Positions 23,948-64,000 of a stretch of 64,000 nt of DNA are shown piece after piece (the stretch's first letter is position 1; every line of letters starts with the position of its first letter). The translations under genes and the position numbers were made by a program. The notes below the pieces were generated by a model, which saw only the letters and a list, made by a program, of their open reading frames with translations, was not told where the DNA came from and made no database searches. The stretch comes from Myxocyprinus asiaticus (taxonomy: Eukaryota > Chordata > Actinopteri > Cypriniformes > Catostomidae). The DNA lies in NCBI RefSeq assembly GCF_019703515.2, contig NC_059372.1, positions 10,458,992 to 10,522,991 on the forward strand, given 5' to 3'.

Positions 23948-25411
23948 TACAGTGGCAAGATAAAGCATGTAGACCCTTTGGAATTACCTGCATTTATGTA
24001 TAAATTTGTCTTCAAATCTGCTTTGATCTTCATCTAAGTTACAATCTGTATTAACTAATAACACACAAATGATTGTATTGTTCTTGTACATATTAAATAC
24101 ATCTTTCAAACATTAACAGTGTAGGTTGGAAAAAAGTATGTGAACCCCTAGGCTAATGATGTCAAGAAAAGATAATTAGATTTAAGTGTTGGCAAACCTG
24201 GCATCCAAATAATGAAATGAGATTGGAGCTACTTTGACTTATAAAAAGCATGCAAACATTTTGAGTTTGCTATTCACAAGAAGCATCTGCTGACGTGGAC
24301 CATGCCTCGCAAAAATAGAGATCCCAGAAGACCTACGGTCAAGAACTGTTGCTTTGTATAAAGCTGGAAAGGGTTACAAAGTAATCTCGAAGAGCTTAGA
24401 TATTCATCTGTCTACAGTTAGACAAACTGTCTATAAATGGAGACGATTTAGTACTGTGGCTTCTTTCCATAGAAGTGGACGTCCAGCCAAGATGGCTCAA
24501 AGGGCACAACGCAGAATGCTCAATGAGGTCAAAAAGAACCCCAGAGTGACAGCTGAAGACTTGAAGGAATTACTGGAACTGGTTAACATCTCTGCTCATG
24601 AGTCTACTATATGGAAAACATTAAACAGGCATGGTGTCCATGGTAGGACACCACGAAGTAAGCCGCTGCTTTCCAACAAAAACACTGCTGCACGCCTGAA
24701 CCTTGACACACACCACAACGCTACTGGGAAAATATTTTGTGGACTGATAAAACTAGGGTTGAATTGTTTGGGAAGAGCATGCATGGTGTAAACAGTGCAC
24801 CGCATACCAACATGAAAACATAATCCAAACGGTGTAGGGAGCATCATGATTTGGGGCTGCTTTGCTGCTTTGGGGACTGGACCGCTTGCCATCACTGAGG
24901 GAAAAATGAATTCACAAGTTTATCAACTTATCCTACAGGATAATATCAGGGTGGCTGTGTGCCAGATGAAGCTCAGTAGAAATTGGGTGTTGCAGCATGA
25001 CAATGACCCTAAACATCAAAGTAAATCCACTACAGAATGTCTTAATAAAAAAAGAAAATTCACCTTTTTGAGTGGCCCGGTCAGAGCACAGACCTTAACC
25101 CAATAGAAATGCTGTGGAATGACCTCAAGAGAGCTATTCACACCAGAGATTTAAAAAAAATATATATATGGCTGCGCTGAAGCAGTTCTGTAAGGAAAAT
25201 GGTCCAAAATTCCTTCTGAACGTTGTGCAGGTCTAATCTGAATCTACCGTAAACACTTGGTTGATGTTATTGCTGCCAAAGGAGGACTGACCAGTTATTA
25301 AATCCAAAGGTTCACTTACCTTTTCCACAGCACTGTGAATGTTTAATGGGATGTGTTCAATAAAGACACAATATTTATGTGTGTTGTTATCTTAAGCACA
25401 TTCTGTTTGTC
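23948..25411 (+). mobile_element. Tc1/mariner element, left part intact, right terminus lost
   Basis: Starts at TACAGTGGCAAG with an internal second copy of the repeat (AAAAAAGTATGTGAACCCCT near 24131), as in IR/DR-type Tc1 elements. The interior carries transposase remnants. The expected inverted right terminus is missing. Instead, at 25412 the same TACAGTGGCAAG motif appears in direct orientation. Confidence 0.85.
24302..25240 (+). pseudogene. Tc1-like transposase pseudogene
   Basis: Starts ATGCCTCGCAAAAATAGAGA but shifts frame within about 15 codons. Recognisable blocks are YKAGKGYKVISKSL (helix-turn-helix), SGRPAKMAQRAQRR, GVHGRTPRSKPLLSNKN, IWGCFAALGTGPLAI and VLQHDNDPKHQSKST (catalytic region with the DND and PKH motif), then [11 protein letters not shown]. 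At least three frame shifts and stops separate them, so no transposase can be made. Confidence 0.88.
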
Positions 25412-25790
25412 TACAGTGGCAAGAACAAGTTGGTGAACCCTTTGGATTTATCTGAATTACCGTAGACTTTGTCAGTTTGAACCAGTCTGGTTATTCTCAG
25501 TTTACCTCTCTCATCAACAAGGCATTTCCGTACACAGAACTGCCACTCACTGGATGGTTTTTGTTTTTGGCACCATTCTGAGTAAATTCTAGAGACTGTT
25601 GTGTGTGAAAATCCCAGGAGATCAGCAGTTACAGAAATACTCAAACCAGCCCGTCTGGCACCAACAATCATCAATGTGATTATCTAATCAGCCAATCGTG
25701 TGGCAACAGTGCAGTGCATAAAACCATGCAGATATGGGTCAGGAGCTTCAGTTAATGTTCACATCAACCATCAGAATGGGGAAAAAAGGT
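25412..25790 (-). pseudogene. second Tc1-like transposase fragment (N-terminal HTH)
   Basis: Minus-strand frame VGARRAGLSISVTADLLGFS, then HTTVSRIYSEWCQKQK, a helix-turn-helix DNA-binding domain of another Tc1 family. The catalytic half is absent. It abuts the TACAGTGGCAAG terminus at 25412, suggesting a nested or recombined insertion. Confidence 0.75.
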
Positions 25791-26164
25791 TGTTCATCGA
25801 TGGTATATGCTTCCATTGAAGCCATCAGTCTGTGTTATTTCAACTTCATTGTTTAAAAAATCATGTTTGATAGCAGAATTCCTGGTAAACAACTACATTA
25901 CCCATGGTCCAGTGGAGAAAGCTTCACCAATCAGAGAACCACGGCCAACATAGCCAGCGAAACGAGCCCTGGATCGACCGCCCACTACAATAACGCACTG
26001 TGAATGATGCAACCAAGCTCTTTCTTCAAACTTAAACTACTTTTATATTTGTACATATTGGAATATTTTGCAATAAACATAAAATCTATTGTTTCTATAC
26101 TTATAATAAACAGCCTACCCATAGCTTTAATATATTCCCATCATTTTTGTTTAATTACAACCTT

Positions 26165-26370
26165 CGCATTGCTTCATGTGACTGTAGTTTGTGCCCTCGT
26201 GAAAGACCGTAAGTACACAGTCTTGCACCTTTGTCTTTTTGTCTGATTTTCAAATACTTTTTTGCTTCATGGGATTGTAGTTTGTGCACTCATAAAAGAC
26301 AGTAAGAACACAGTCTTGTACCTTTGTTTTGTTTGGGGTTTTTTTTGGTCTGATTTTCAAATACTTTTTT
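26165..26370. repeat. tandem duplication of about 95 bp
   Basis: TTGCTTCATGTGACTGTAGT ... CTGATTTTCAAATACTTTT occurs twice in a row with about 85 percent similarity by eye. The second copy carries a short T-rich insertion. Confidence 0.75.
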
Positions 26371-26399
26371 TTTTTTTTTGCCTCAAAACAAGGTTTGTA

Positions 26400-27400
26400 A
26401 TGTTGTGATACACCTCGGAGGAGGTTGCTTTGGTCAATCTTCTTTTATGGAAGATTTTCTGAAAAGGGAATAATCTTCTTTTATGGAAGAAATCAATGGG
26501 AAAAATACCAGTTGGCTGGAAAAGTGAGCGGGGATGTGTGCTTGTTACTCCGCCCTGATGCACACGTATCTCATGCATAAAAGCCAGGGCACAAGGCCAC
26601 ATCATAAGAATTTTTAGACTGAAGGGAGAAGAGCACATCTCTCGGGCCTGAAGATTCCCAACACGTTTGACTGATGCCAAAGCAAGTAGCAGTACAGTCT
26701 TTAAAGAGAGTATGCGTAAACTTAACGCCTCTAATTGCTCAAACAGGGAACCAGTGAGTATATTTAATATGTGTCCCAGAATGGGATGGCAGCTGGGCAA
26801 GATGGCCATCTTGCACCATACAAAAATTTACTGACTGAAAGGGGTCATGGCTGGTTGCTATGGCAGCAAAGTATGCTTTAAGTGTGGATGGAGTAAGTCC
26901 TGCATCCAAGCGCTCCTGCAAGAAGTAGAGTAATGTCTGCACAGGGCAACGCGCAGGGTCCTCACCACAGGAGGAACACCAGTCAGCAAAACGGCGCTTT
27001 TTAAGGCATACAGATGCCTCGCTGAGGGGGCCCTGGCCTGTAGTATGGTGTCGAACAATGGCTGCGACAACCCAATTGTGCCAGACGAGCCCATTCAGGG
27101 CCCAGACATGAAGTCTCCACAGCTCTACCAGCTCCGAGAATCAAATGCTGTTGGGCCACTGCAACCAACAACACAATTTTCCTGTCTTCCTGAACCTTGC
27201 TCAAAACTTGGTGTAGCAAGTGTGCAGGACTGAAAGCATATTTGCGTTTCGCTGGCCATTTGTGAGCTAGGCCGTCCAAGCCCAGCAGAGCCTGTGTCTT
27301 GGAGTACCAAAAGCGACAGTGCAATAGTTCATTCCAAGAAGGAAACTTGCCGACTGGGCACCAAAACTCTTTTTGCCATTTAATTTGAGGCCCCATGCTG
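26400..27400 (-). pseudogene. degraded DIRS-like retroelement (RNase H end and tyrosine recombinase)
   Basis: Minus strand, in 5' to 3' order of the element: DGLAHKWPAKRKYAFSPAHL...VLSKVQEDRKIVLLVA (typical end of the DIRS RT/RNase H frame), then FLQERLDAGLTPSTLKAYFA and LSLRILSLKTVLLLALASVK-RV (N-terminal and core parts of the tyrosine recombinase). Frames are broken repeatedly and the element is truncated on both sides. Fish genomes carry many DIRS and Ngaro copies; the exact group is not decided. Confidence 0.82.
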
Positions 27401-27599
27401 CAGATGTGTAAGCAGCAGGTCCCTGTGCTTGCACCCTTTGCATCATGGCTCCAAGTTTTGCACAGAGAAATTAAAATATCTACAGTAGCTTACTTTTACA
27501 TATCTACATAAAACTTCTCATGGATGGAGAAATATCAAATCAGACTTTCCATGTACTCTCCCTGGATCTGTGTGTAAGATTGTTAACCTGATAATATTC

Positions 27600-28160
27600 C
27601 ATTGTGCCTAATAATGCCAGATGTTGCTTGGCAGCTTTTGTGACAATGCAAAGGTCAGTCAGAGTCTAATGGTGCCATGTGACATGTACTGGGCTGTTCT
27701 CATGGTGAGCCTTTCCATATGGCCATTGCTTGTTACGGGGCCTTTTCACAACAGAAAACCTAGTAAGCACGCCTCGGCTCTCTGTTTCCATTTTTTCTCC
27801 CTTGTACAAACACTGCCTAAATCCAATCACCTAGGCCTCTAAAGAGGATGATGTTGATTAAAGAGAACTCCGAGAATCATGTTCACACTAACACAGTAGC
27901 ATACAGTGCCACTGCCCACGTCCCCCCAACATCATGGCCAGTGTAACAGCCAAGGGCTTACAGACTGGATTGTTTTGACAGACAATGGTGTCTACCTGAT
28001 TTTAATCCCAGAGCTGCATAGAGGACTGGGACTGGCGGCGTTTAATAAAGGAAAGTGCTCTCGTAATCTGGATTTGCCAAAGTGCCCTTTTGTGTTAATC
28101 AGACAATTTTTACAGGATGCTTTATGACATCTGTCACAAGGAGAAGCTTTAACCCTCGCT
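27600..28160. other. repeat-free intergenic block, candidate conserved non-coding element
   Basis: About 550 bases with balanced composition and no similarity to any dispersed repeat in the window, between the DIRS relic and repeat A. Contains several homeodomain-like TAAT cores and TTTAATAAAGGAAAGTGCTC-type sequence. The 73-75 codon frames here lack splice context. A regulatory role is inference only. Confidence 0.3.
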
Positions 28161-28479
28161 GGACTCATTGCTTCTAGTGTTTGCATAAAATATTGTTTGT
28201 GTTGGACTTGGTGGCACATATCTAAAATATAGAAATATATTTTTATAATATTATATATTCAGTTGGACAGATAATATCAACCTTTCATTTTGTCAAAATA
28301 ATTTTCAAGATGAATTTTCATGATTTTTACTGATTTATAAAAGATTTTGGATTTTATTTAAAAAGTAAGGTTACTGATAAAACAGTAAGGTTGTACATGT
28401 TAACATTACTTAATGCAATAGTAAGCATTAACTAACAATGACTTATAACTGGAGCTGGGCGATATCAAAGTCTTTCTAG

Positions 28480-28910
28480 CAAGTCAGTCCACTGGCAGCC
28501 ATCTTTGGAATGTTCTCGGGAGGCTATTTTTCTTTGTAAACAAGCAGCACACAAGAGCAGCTCCTATCTACTTGAATGGGCAAAGACAGAAATCTTAAAA
28601 ACTGTTGGTCAAGATTATGATCAAAGAACATATTTCTAATCAGCAGTAAAATCTGACAACACTGGAATCATAAAATGTGCTTCTTTACATAAGATTATGC
28701 TAAAAAATTAAATTTTCCCATGTTGTATAGCTAATGCAAATACGCGTTCTCGAGTTGACTGACAGGTGATGACTGTATCTAAAAGGTGATTGGCTCTTTT
28801 ACCTGTAAGGCGGGACTTCCTTTCTACATCCACTGACCGTTGGGCATTCTAACTTCTCCCATTCATTTTAATAGAAGTGGCCTGTCTCTGCTAAATGATC
28901 TCTGGCGATA
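28480..28910. repeat. dispersed repeat A, copy 2
   Basis: The second copy of the repeat at 1-290. It extends further left (to about 28480, AAGTCAGTCCACTGGCAGCC), so it shows more of the element. No coding potential. Confidence 0.7.
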
Positions 28911-29419
28911 TGCAAGTAATATTTTTGAAAGTTTTTTTGATTATAAACAAATATTGCAATATCCAATTACATCGTCAACAACCCTGCCCCCACTTCCCCC
29001 ATCACAATGACTGACGTTTCGTCACTTATTATTTTCCCCTTCATGACATTTCATAATTATGCCTTTTTCCAACATGCTGTATTTCCTTAATAATTAAACT
29101 TCTAATATATGTGCTGTTTATATCTAGTTGCTAAGCCATAGTGTATTTGTTATAAGTCATGTGCATATAGAGTAGGTTATAACTAGAAAGTGTTTCATGC
29201 TATTCAGAGAACATGTCGGCAGTGAAAATGGACACTACTGGTTTTAAAGATGTCATATTTTGATAGGTATCTAAAAACGTAAGTGCGTGATAACTATTGG
29301 TCTACAATTTAACATATTTGGCAACTTCCCAGCTCCATGGTTTTGTCATTTCCCAAAATTGTCGATCATCATCTGTCAATGACTGTCGCAGTCGGCATCA
29401 GGATATTTGTCAGATATCA

Positions 29420-29600
29420 TTGAGAACCAATTACAGGAGTGGACTAGGAAGAAAATTCGGCCCGGGATTTTACATAGAAACTGGCCCAAAAGTTGTTGAG
29501 TTGTTTTGTGGCGCATTCTGCATAACGTGGCAGCCCATGCAGCCCCATTTCGTGGCCGGCCCACCGGGAAAAGTCTCGGTTCTCCCAATGGCCAGTCCGC
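29420..29600. mobile_element. short GC-rich dispersed element
   Basis: Bounded by GTGGACTAGGAAGAAAATTC and GGCCAGTCCGCCACTG, resembling non-autonomous fish elements that begin with a CAGTGGCGGACTGGCC-like terminus. A related fragment is seen near 49390 (GTGGACTGGCC). Weak evidence. Confidence 0.4.
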
Positions 29601-30327
29601 CACTGTCCAATTACATCGTCCCTACTTATAACAAATGTTTTTGTTTGGGCATCTGATCAGCAATACTTTTATAGCATTATTTATAAATCTTGGGTAATGT
29701 AATTTTCTATACATACAAATGCATTTTTATTTTTACATAAAATTTTATTAAATAAAAAATACAAAAAACACAATGCAGGTTATATTGCCTAATCTCGGCA
29801 ACGATCATGGAGATATTTGCCATGGTGTGTGTACAGATGCACTACACATACTAACGGGGTAGCTATTCGAAGCTGCATTTTTATCATTAAAGTCCAATAT
29901 ATCAGCACTGAAGCATAATAAAATAGTTCTGAAATGAAGGATTACATTGAGAAGCCCCAGAAAGCCAGATGTGGGAACTAGGGGGCAGGAGGGGTGGATC
30001 CGGCAGATCTAGGATGGGATTAATGGTGAAAATCCCACGGCCAGAACGGTGCCTTTTCCGTGAGGATTAGGGTTTTGTGTGGAGTCAACATGCTGTAATC
30101 CACCGATTAGCTGATATAATCACCTGTAAATACACCTTGGCCCACACACATCCTGGACAGCCAACCAATGCCATGGACGAATGGCAAATGAGTTTCTGTC
30201 AACCCAGTTTCAAGCTGCAGATGTCAGATTTAGAAGGATCTATAAACTCCAAGATGAAACGAGAAGATGGAAAAGATACAACATTAAAAAAACGGAGACA
30301 AAAATGATTACAATTCATTTCAGTGAC

Positions 30328-30572
30328 ATTAAAGGGATAGGAGTAGTCATCATTTACTCACCCTCATGTTGTTCCAAATACATATGACTTTCTTGCTTCT
30401 GTGGAACACAGAAGGCAAAATTCCATTTACTTTCACTGTGTGGAAAAAAGATTAAGACTAACATCTCATTTTCTGTTCCATGAAAAAAAAGAAAAAGAAA
30501 GCCATACAGGTTTGGAACAGCATGAGGGTGAGTAAATACATTTACATTTTTGGGAAGCCTATCCGTTTAAAC
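30328..30572. mobile_element. palindromic MITE, GTTCACCC family, near-complete
   Basis: TTAAAGGGATAGGAGTAGTC at the left and CCTATCCGTTTAA at the right are inverted termini. The arms CTCACCCTCATGTTGTTCCA and TGGAACAGCATGAGGGTGAG pair perfectly or nearly so. Confidence 0.8.
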
Positions 30573-31095
30573 AGTTTTAGAGTAAATGTAAGTGTATTTT
30601 ACAACATGTAAACACGGAGTCAAGCATATCATCTGTTATTTACATTTCAATTTAACAACTTCAGAGTGGTAGTATGTCTACTGTATGCAATGAATTATGA
30701 ATCAAAGTCATTCCTGAGTTTAATTAGGCTACATATGGTGCCTAAAGACATATGGTCTACATATAGATCAAACTATAGTTCCAGTGAATGGGTGGAACTA
30801 TAAACCCTTTAAACCACTTTAGAGGTTGCAGGAATGGATTAAGACCAGCGGAAGTCACTGTTTAGATTACCATGCACAAAAAATGTCAAGTGGTTTTCTA
30901 CTGGAGGTAACTTTTAATTTATGACTGTCAGGCTGATGGAAATTTTATCAGGCCGATAAAAGAAATGAGTAATACAGAGTACAGTAGGTAAACACACTGA
31001 AAGTAATAGTTCACACCCTTTTTGGGTGTATGTGGCAAACTACAGTGGAAATGAGTGGAAAACTTTTAAATAGTCCTGTTAAAATTGAAAAAAAC

Positions 31096-31096
<1 letters not shown>

Positions 31097-31179
<83 letters not shown>
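31097..31179. repeat. (TG)n microsatellite
   Basis: About 41 uninterrupted TG dinucleotides in the intergenic region. Confidence 0.98.
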
Positions 31180-31180
<1 letters not shown>

Positions 31181-31236
31181 TGACTCCCTCTGGTGGTAAA
31201 GTACAAAATTACTTTTTCTGAATTCATGTTAATTTA

Positions 31237-31625
31237 TTAAAGGAATATTCCTGGTTCAGTACAAATTAAGCTCAATCGACAGCATTTGTGGCATAGTGCT
31301 AATTACCACAAAAATAATTTCAAATCTTCCGTCCTTTTCTTTAAAAAGTAAAAATTAAGGTTACAGTGAGGCACTAACAATGGAAGTGAATGGGGCCAAT
31401 TTTAGAAGGGTTAACACACATTGTTTATGTCTTTTTGCTTTACTTTTGAAACAGAGATTTTTAAAAAATTTACGGATTGGCCCCATTGACTTCCATTTTT
31501 TTTTTTTTTTTTTTTTTTAAGTGTGTGTGTGTGGGTGGGGGTCCAAATTAATTTCTGTGGTAATCAATATTATACCACAAATGCTGTCGATTCAGCTAAA
31601 CTTTTTTTAACCCGAAATATTCCTT
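31237..31625. mobile_element. long palindromic MITE, family B, copy 1
   Basis: Begins TTAAAGGAATATTCCTGGTT...GCTCAATCGACAGCATTTGT and ends with the complement (ATGCTGTCGATTCAGCTAAA ... ATATTCCTT). The inner arms AACAATGGAAGTGAATGGGG and CCCCATTGACTTCCATT pair as well. Other copies lie at 43.44, 52.47 and 57.5 kb. Confidence 0.82.
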
Positions 31626-33276
31626 ACAAATTCTCCCGATAAACTCACGATTTTCCGCATCCACTATAAGCTCACGAGGATGTATTAGACCTCCAGCGTA
31701 GGGTTGCCATCCGTACAGTAAAAATACTGGGTCGGCCGTATTTAAATATGAAATGATGCGTCCCGTATCGAATCAATACAGTGGGTAAGGGGTCGTCTGA
31801 AAAGTCCACACATTGTGCTGAAGCTTGCTAAAACTGTGGAGGGTGTGGTAAGGGACCATCTGAAAAGTCCACACATTGTCCTAAAACTGTGGATTTTATA
31901 TTTTATTTATTATTATTGAAAAACAAAAGGTTTAAAATAAATGTTCAATAAGATGTACACAATTACACAGATCCAACAAGTACAGGTGAAGGAAAAAAAT
32001 AAAGTAAATAATAATAATAATAATAATAATTAAAAAAACATAAAAAAAATTAAAAATACATAAAACCAACACAGATGTATATAGGTAAGATAAAGAAGAT
32101 AAATAATTGAAGAAATAAAAATAATGGGTCAGGAATGTTCTCAGCATATAAGAAAGGATATACACTTTTTATTATTGATAACTCAAAAAGCATTTATTGT
32201 TAAAACTGTGAAGGATGTGGTAAGGGACCATCTGAGTACATTTCTTGGTATTATTAACCTTCAATGTAGTATTACTGACCAGTACTGCCGCTCCCTATAT
32301 GCATATTACGCAGTCTGCGTAGTGCACCTAATTCCTATGGGGCACCGACTTACCCTAGGGGGGCATCAGAAACTCCACCGGCTGCCATTCCTCGCACATA
32401 CTGTACGAACCATGTATGCCTAAAATAAATCTCCCTATTTTTCACAATCTGATGTCAGGTATGATTAAAGTGCACGGTTTTTAACATCGTTCTCTTTTCG
32501 CAACAAAAAAACAACAGCTTTTCAGCATATTTTTAGTTGGAAAAATAGCAAAAAAGCTATTGGATATTACCAGAGATCATTTATACTGAGATAACAACCT
32601 CTGCGTTTTTACCATAGGAGAAAGGATAACGTAAACTAGCATGTTTCTCATAGGAATGAATGGAGAACAAGGTAACCAGGAGTCCCCCACGCTTGGAGTT
32701 TATGCACTTCTCACTACAAAGTGAGTAATTCCACGGGAGCAGGGCATTCATAAAGCAGCAAAATTCATATAATTTAAAATATTGCCTCTGTATCTTTTAT
32801 ACAAATGTATTTTAAATTTAAAGCTGAAGTATGGAACTTTTTATCTGTGTTAAAATACTTTCTTCTATCCCAGCTTCATGTGCAGAGACAACTATAAGTA
32901 AGCCATTCATAGATTAATTTTCTCTATAACTTTAAACACTGTGTCTGTGTGGCACTATAAAAATTAGTTTGAGTGACCCGCTTAGACCCGCCCCAGCAAC
33001 GTTACTTAACCAATAGCGTGAGTCGGGGGGCGGGACTATCTGGCTGTTTGAACAACAGCAGATGAGGGGCGTTTTCGTAAAGCTGTTTTGAACACATTAT
33101 TTTTGCAATTCCATTCAGTGGTGCCAGCGTTGCAGAAATTACATTAGCTTTAACTGGAAAAAAATACTGCACCTTTAACTTGTATTGTTGTGATATTAAT
33201 CACTGCACACTAAAAAGAAATTAAGGGTCCCTAATAAACACAAATCACATCAAACAACACGTACTGAAAGATGTCT

Positions 33277-34747
33277 TTTATTTTGAAAGACATTTAATGA
33301 ACACTCACTCACATGGGAAACTATGTTATTTTGGTTCTTAGCAAATTTCAAAATAAATTGACAAATAACAATTAACCAATTAAGACGACAAAACAAAAAA
33401 AAAAAAATACAATTGTGAAGTGAAATAATACTAATATAGACCGCATTTTATATCTAAAACAATGCAAACTCAATAAATATAACGAACACAAAAAACATAA
33501 GTAAACATTTAATACACCATTTGTTTATTTCATTTTTTTTTCCCCGGCAGAGTTTAGGAGTTGGCTTAGTAAAGCACCAGGCAGTTTCAGTTTTGGATAA
33601 CAGCAGTATGTGTAAAATCATATGGTTACAGAGAAATAAATCCCCAATACATTTATTACGTTTAGAAAACCATCATGAACTTTCACTCAAACCAAACACC
33701 AAACCCTTTAGAATAGTCAGTGTCTTGTATATGCTCTTGTAAGTGCCAATATGGGGTCAGGCGACTCTACCTGAATCCTCAATGTAACAAGCCTTAAGAC
33801 TGAACTGAAATCAGTGTCTTGAATATCACAGCAAACACTTTTTCTCTGTCAAAAATCATTGCATTTTCCCCAAGCATCAGTATGCCTTTAAACACCTGCT
33901 TAAAGATATTCGCTTTTATAAACTGATCTCAGACTTTCCAACTGTTTTTTTTCTGACACTAATAATTTGAACATGACCAGCACAACCAGATATACAGCAG
34001 GAGGTTAAATTAATCTATATCCTATAAGCTTTGATTGTGTAAGCAGTTGCATGACAAAATATGAATGTAACACGGGTCCAAAAGTATATTTGTAATCTGC
34101 TTTAGCCGCTTCTCAAGTTATCTGAACATTAAGTCAGTGGGTATTTTGGTTCAGAACAAAGTTTAGGTCATTCATTCAGTCATACATGTATGTACACCTG
34201 GATACACACATCTGAAAAACAGATACATTCACTCTTTCTTTTACAAACACACATTTACATACAGTAGTGCAGTTAACATATTAACCACTTGCATCCTCTT
34301 TGTTGAATACTTTGAAACAGAAATACTTTTACAAAAACAGGGAATTAAAGTAATCCAATGTGTGGCATTTCACTCTCATGTTCTACTTGTTGCCTTCCGC
34401 AAATCAGAAGAGTCCATCATCAAAATGTGACCATTCCCAACCTCAAATGTTCACAGTACGTCTCCGGTAACTGCACAGTTCCACTGAAAGCTTTGTCATC
34501 TTTTGAAGTTAGTCGTGTTTTACAAAGTGCAATGAGTTAACGAGCCTGCGCTCCTCCACTCCTGTAGATAAATGACAGTAAAGCTGCACAGCAATTTTTT
34601 GGAGGAAGCTCCATAGTGAGGATTTCATATGACTTGAAGTGGGAACGGAGAGGGAAGCCAGACAGCTCATTGGTTAGAGTGCGTTTGTGTCCCACAGAAT
34701 TCATTCCCACCAGGGCGATATGGAACTGGGTTTGTGCCCGAAAGATG
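33277..34747 (-). other. plekhg5: probable plekhg5 3' untranslated region
   Basis: Sequence downstream of the stop is free of recognisable mobile elements for about 1.4 kb, unlike the surrounding introns. Several minus-strand AATAAA hexamers occur; the most distal candidate is at 33277-33282. The true cleavage site cannot be chosen from sequence alone. An 80-codon open frame (34537-34779) overlaps the start of this UTR in another phase and is judged non-coding. Confidence 0.5.
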
Positions 34748-63488
<28,741 letters not shown>

Positions 63489-63950
63489 CTGCAAGGCACA
63501 CACACAGTAATAAATTATTGAAGGTATGCACATAATGTTTACAAATTACATGAACAAGTCAAATGTGTCAATTATATTATAACAAATAGTGTTTATATTT
63601 AGAAAATGTGAATATCATCGATTTACATATCCAATCCAATAATATACATCAATAAATTAAAATTACACTTCAGTTTACCTAAAATGTTAAATCATGTCCA
63701 AGTCACATTTGCCAGTAACTCAAAAGAAATAAAATGAGAAATTACATTTTGCTTAAAGAAAATGGAGCTATTAGGACCAGTTTGATATTATTTACGTTGT
63801 GATGTTACTTTCATGATAATTCAGCATATTAACATGCTGGTTGTAAAATCAAATAAATGGCATTGTACTTAATCCAAAACATACTCATTTTAATTTAAAT
63901 ATTATATGCAAATTTTTACTTTGTTAAATTGACAGTGCATCTTACATTGA

Positions 63951-63954
<4 letters not shown>

Positions 63955-64000
<46 letters not shown>
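63955..64000. repeat. (TA)n microsatellite running off the window
   Basis: TA dinucleotides continue to the last base. The true length cannot be seen. Confidence 0.95.

Noticed and set aside
30030..30310. Possible exon encoding FLSTQFQAADVRFRRIYKLQ on the plus strand
   Set aside because: No convincing acceptor or donor and no recognised family; left as unannotated intergenic sequence.
31030..31221. Cys/Val repeat frame on the plus strand
   Set aside because: Translation of the (TG)n microsatellite.

Overview
This is vertebrate nuclear DNA, almost certainly from a teleost fish and probably a cypriniform. The coding exons are short, bounded by canonical GT/AG splice sites and separated by AT-rich introns. 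The introns are packed with tRNA-derived SINEs, palindromic MITEs, Tc1/mariner and DIRS relics and many microsatellites, a mix typical of carp- and zebrafish-like genomes. The species assignment is inference; no host-specific gene was used. No prokaryotic, CRISPR, rRNA or functional tRNA features were seen.

Two protein-coding genes are supported, both on the minus strand and read from right to left. (1) plekhg5 (also called Syx, a RhoA exchange factor) occupies about 63.49 kb down to about 33.3 kb. Fourteen coding exons can be joined without breaking frame (2,732 nt, 909 codons plus stop). They encode the end of the N-terminal region, the linker, the DH domain, the PH domain and the long acidic/serine-rich tail ending in the PDZ ligand S-E-V. 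The first exons lie beyond the right edge. The 16.5-kb intron between the first two canonical exons in the window (63322 and 46860) holds three further candidate exons, all phase 0. These are a TATA-driven alternative first exon (54.3 kb), a second alternative first exon or 18-nt microexon (50.9 kb) and an 84-nt cassette exon (48.0 kb). Together they look like an internal promoter set for N-terminally truncated plekhg5 isoforms. (2) Downstream, from 23.3 kb to beyond the left edge, is an intron-containing gene of the SOWAH (sosondowah, ankyrin-repeat) family. Six exons are visible: a SOWAH N-terminal winged-helix-like domain (exons 1-3), a short low-complexity linker (exons 4-5) and the start of the ankyrin region (exon 6).

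Layout: 0-7.6 kb is sowah intron, dominated by a 3.2-kb tandem array (3.84-7.02 kb) with a 342-bp higher-order repeat and a SINE inserted in it. 7.6-23.3 kb holds sowah exons 6 to 1 with microsatellites, a 0.9-kb minisatellite (12.6-13.5 kb), a SINE (16.1 kb) and a short interstitial telomeric repeat (20.7 kb). 23.4-33.2 kb is intergenic, with a Tc1 pseudogene pair (23.9-25.8 kb), a DIRS-like retroelement relic (26.4-27.4 kb) and a repeat-free block that may be a regulatory element (27.6-28.2 kb). 33.3-46.9 kb is the main body of plekhg5. 46.9-63.3 kb is the large plekhg5 intron with the alternative exons and many MITEs. 63.3-63.5 kb is the first canonical plekhg5 exon in the window, and the window ends in a (TA)n run.
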